Assembly: GCA_045536425.1 (NCBI GenBank)
Contig: JAZSNN010000008.1
Span: 1 to 6,977, forward strand
DNA from: UBA11540 sp045536425
GTDB taxonomy: Bacteria; Bacillota; Clostridia; Oscillospirales; Ruminococcaceae
DNA: 6,977 nucleotides
Direction: 5' to 3'
In this document: piece by piece, positions 6,189-6,977 of the stretch
How positions within the stretch are numbered: the first letter of the stretch is position 1
Layout: each line of letters opens with the position of its first letter
Notes under the pieces: generated by a model
The model's database searches: none
What the model saw: the letters and a program-made list of their open reading frames with translations, nothing else
Told to the model about the DNA's origin: nothing
Translations under genes and position numbers: made by a program

Positions 6189-6422
6189 ATGAAGGCTGAA
6201 CACGAAAACCAATATTTACAACTCGGATTAAAGATTTCCTATTATCGCAAGTTGCGTGGGCTTACCCAAGAGGAGTTGGCCGAAAAAGTTGAACTTTCCC
6301 CCGCCTTCATCGGTCACGTTGAAGCTCCTAACGTCAGCAAAGCCATATCTCTGGACACTCTGTTCGATATTGCAAAAGCCCTTGAAATCCCGCCGTACAA
6401 ACTTTTGCATTTCGAGGATTGA
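6189..6422 (+). CDS. XRE-family helix-turn-helix transcriptional regulator (second)
   Basis: A 77-residue Cro/CI-type DNA-binding protein that is almost all HTH domain: LGLKISYYRKLRGLTQEELA (helices 1-2), VELSPAFIGHVEAPNVSKA (turn and recognition helix) and ISLDTLFDIAKALEIPPYKL (helices 4-5). GGTGGTGA lies just upstream of the ATG. It differs clearly from the first regulator, so it is not a recent duplicate of it. Two short XRE proteins in series, opposite a small gene, resemble phage-type or toxin/antitoxin-type switches, but no phage or toxin gene is visible. Target unknown; the shared control region at 5820-5891 is the best candidate. Confidence 0.9.
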   Translation: MKAEHENQYLQLGLKISYYRKLRGLTQEELAEKVELSPAFIGHVEAPNVSKAISLDTLFDIAKALEIPPYKLLHFED

Positions 6423-6467
6423 ACCCAAAACCATTGATAGATTCACCTTCTTGGTTTCCAATAATCA

Positions 6468-6581
6468 CCTTAGTGACAAGCACCAAATGTCAACGGAAGG
6501 TCAGTATGTTCATCAACAAATCAAAGGACGGGTTAAACAATCTTTGCGGAAGACATATTTCCGCTTTACGAAAAGAGCTGA
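6468..6581 (+). repeat. 114-bp direct repeat, copy 2
   Basis: Second copy of 5867-5980, placed after the second XRE gene. It keeps the TGACA-N9-TGTCA dyad and a weakened ribosome site (GGAAGG in place of GGGAGG). After this point similarity breaks down with a net 2-base deletion. Confidence 0.95.
6474..6492. promoter_or_regulatory. Dyad operator 3, TGACA-N9-TGTCA (in the duplicated copy)
   Basis: Identical to operator 2, carried over by the duplication. With no promoter copied with it (the repeat starts just to the right of the -10 boxes), it could serve as a decoy site for the repressor or be a passive remnant. Confidence 0.5.
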
Positions 6582-6607
6582 AAATCTCACGCCGAATTAG
6601 TGAATAG
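6506..6607 (+). pseudogene. Truncated copy of the first XRE gene
   Basis: Starts MFINKSKDGLNNLCGRHISA and matches the first regulator through LRKELK. A net 2-base loss then shifts the frame and it ends after 33 residues (ISRRISE, stop TAG). It holds only the first helix of the domain and cannot fold as a regulator. All three base changes within the matching coding part are silent third-position changes, which suggests the copy was under protein-level selection before it broke, or that it came from a related intact gene. Confidence 0.85.
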
Positions 6608-6616
6608 TGAAAAAGA

Positions 6617-6650
6617 AAAAATCCCCCCCACTTCGGGGTGCGGAATTTTT
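6617..6650. terminator. Probable bidirectional terminator
   Basis: AAAAATCC (6617-6624) pairs with GGAATTTTT (6642-6650, one bulged A), and inside it CCCC (6626-6629) pairs with GGGG (6635-6638). T-runs follow in both directions, with the longer one (TTTTTTCTTTTT) on the minus strand. On the plus strand it would end the XRE transcript; the inner stem is imperfect. Confidence 0.6.
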
Positions 6651-6683
6651 GGGCTTATAGGATGAATTTGCAACTCAACAAAT

Positions 6684-6851
6684 CGCGCCGATAGGCGCGT
6701 ATGGAATCCGCAGCTTGCCTGCGCCATGGAATCATCACGAAGTGATGTATGGAATCAATCCGAAGAAAGATGCACGCTGACGCGTGATGCCATACGCCTG
6801 TGGCAATTACATACTCGCTTACGCGAGATTACATCGCAATCCTTCGGATTG
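6684..6851. repeat. Hairpin array B: decayed multi-hairpin element
   Basis: The stretch 6608-6889 has no gene and this array fills most of it. Left hairpins: CGCGCC-GATA-GGCGCG (6684-6699), CGCAG-CTTGC-CTGCG (6709-6723) and CATCAC-GAA-GTGATG (6733-6747), each followed by ATGGAAT (6701-6707, 6726-6732, 6749-6755). A fourth position (6756-6772, starting CAATCC) no longer forms a good stem. Right hairpins: CACGC-TGAC-GCGTG (6773-6786), GCC-TGT-GGC (6796-6804), CTCGC-TTAC-GCGAG (6814-6827) and CAATCC-TTC-GGATTG (6837-6851), separated by ATGCCAT, ATTACAT and ATTACAT, each close to ATTCCAT, the reverse complement of the left linker. So it has the same four-plus-four mirrored design as array A with another linker and more decay. 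ATGAATT, the array A linker, also occurs at 6662-6668. Confidence 0.8.
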
Positions 6852-6856
6852 GATAG

Positions 6857-6888
6857 AAAAAAAGCAAGTCTTTCAACTTGCTTTTTTT
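6857..6888. terminator. Strong terminator at the 3' end of tRNA-Glu
   Basis: A perfect 12-bp inverted repeat, AAAAAAAGCAAG (6857-6868) and CTTGCTTTTTTT (6877-6888), with an 8-base loop. On the minus strand it begins two bases after the tRNA CCA and ends in seven Ts; it can act in the other direction too. It also bounds array B. Confidence 0.9.
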
Positions 6889-6889
6889 C

Positions 6890-6964
6890 TGGTGACTCGT
6901 ACGGGATTTGAACCCGTGTTACCGCCGTGAAAGGGCGGTGTCTTAACCGCTTGACCAACGAGCC
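6890..6964 (-). tRNA. tRNA-Glu (anticodon UUC)
   Basis: On the minus strand, GGCTCGT (6958-6964) pairs with ACGAGTC (6894-6900) as the acceptor stem (one G-U pair), followed by discriminator A and an encoded CCA (6890-6892). The anticodon stem CCGCC/GGCGG encloses loop CTTTCAC with TTC at 6929-6931. The T arm is ACGGG-TTCAAAT-CCCGT and the D arm carries GGTCAAGCGGTTAAGAC. The sequence is close to Firmicute tRNA-Glu genes. Confidence 0.97.
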
Positions 6965-6967
6965 ATA

Positions 6968-6977
6968 TGGTAGCGGT
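6968..6977 (-). tRNA. Possible 3' end of another tRNA, cut by the window edge
   Basis: On the minus strand ACCGCT-A-CCA ends three bases (TAT) before tRNA-Glu, the form of an acceptor strand, discriminator and encoded CCA. Tight tRNA spacing like this is common in Firmicute tRNA clusters. Only ten bases are visible, so its identity is unknown. Confidence 0.4.

Noticed and set aside
5601..6422. Toxin-antitoxin system
   Set aside because: The XRE genes could be antitoxin-like, but the small Cys-rich protein resembles no toxin I know, and the genes are divergent rather than in tandem.
6684..6851. Integron attC sites or a tRNA-associated island next to tRNA-Glu
   Set aside because: No attC core sites, no integrase and no repeat of the tRNA 3' end were seen on the far side.

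Overview
The 16S rRNA at the left edge, A-rich Shine-Dalgarno sites (AGGAGG, GGGAGG), sigma-A-type promoters (TTGACA-17-TAGAAT) and protein style point to a Gram-positive member of the Clostridia, probably a gut Oscillospirales-type bacterium; I cannot place it more finely without an alignment. The window looks like ordinary chromosome: part of an rRNA operon, a nutrient-uptake operon, a small regulator cluster and a tRNA.

Layout, left to right. 1-855 is the 5' part of a 16S rRNA gene on the minus strand. Its leader (856-1044) and a near-consensus promoter with an A/T-rich UP-like tract (1051-1111) lie just upstream. 1097-5504 is a complete five-gene branched-chain amino acid (LIV/HAAT-type) ABC transporter operon on the minus strand, transcribed livJ-livH-livM-livG-livF toward the rRNA promoter. 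J/H, M/G and G/F overlap by a few bases. The H/M junction is broken by a hairpin array. 5557-5589 is a terminator separating this operon from a divergent pair: a small Cys-rich protein gene (minus, 5601-5780) and two XRE-type helix-turn-helix genes (plus, 5905-6153 and 6189-6422). A 114-bp direct repeat copies the control region and start of the first regulator behind the second one, leaving a truncated copy (6506-6607). 6684-6851 is a second hairpin array. A strong terminator and tRNA-Glu(UUC) on the minus strand close the window, with a possible further tRNA end at the edge.

The most unusual content is three multi-hairpin elements with a related design. Short hairpins, nearly all with different stem sequences, are separated by a short linker. 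The linker is constant in the left half and appears as its reverse complement in the right half, so the whole element can also fold on itself as a ladder of linker stems with hairpins on both sides. Element A (3233-3403) is almost perfect: four hairpins, a central TTTT, four hairpins. Element B (6684-6851) is a decayed version with another linker. Element C (4911-5111) has a looser version of this design and sits inside livJ, where it adds 67 codons in frame with no stop. No gene in the window is an obvious enzyme for moving or using these elements.

How the genes work together: LivJ would capture branched-chain amino acids or a related substrate outside the membrane, LivH and LivM form the membrane channel, and LivG and LivF hydrolyse ATP. 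The XRE genes and the Cys-rich gene appear to share a control region with two TGACA-N9-TGTCA dyads, probably an autoregulatory operator; the third dyad came with the duplication.
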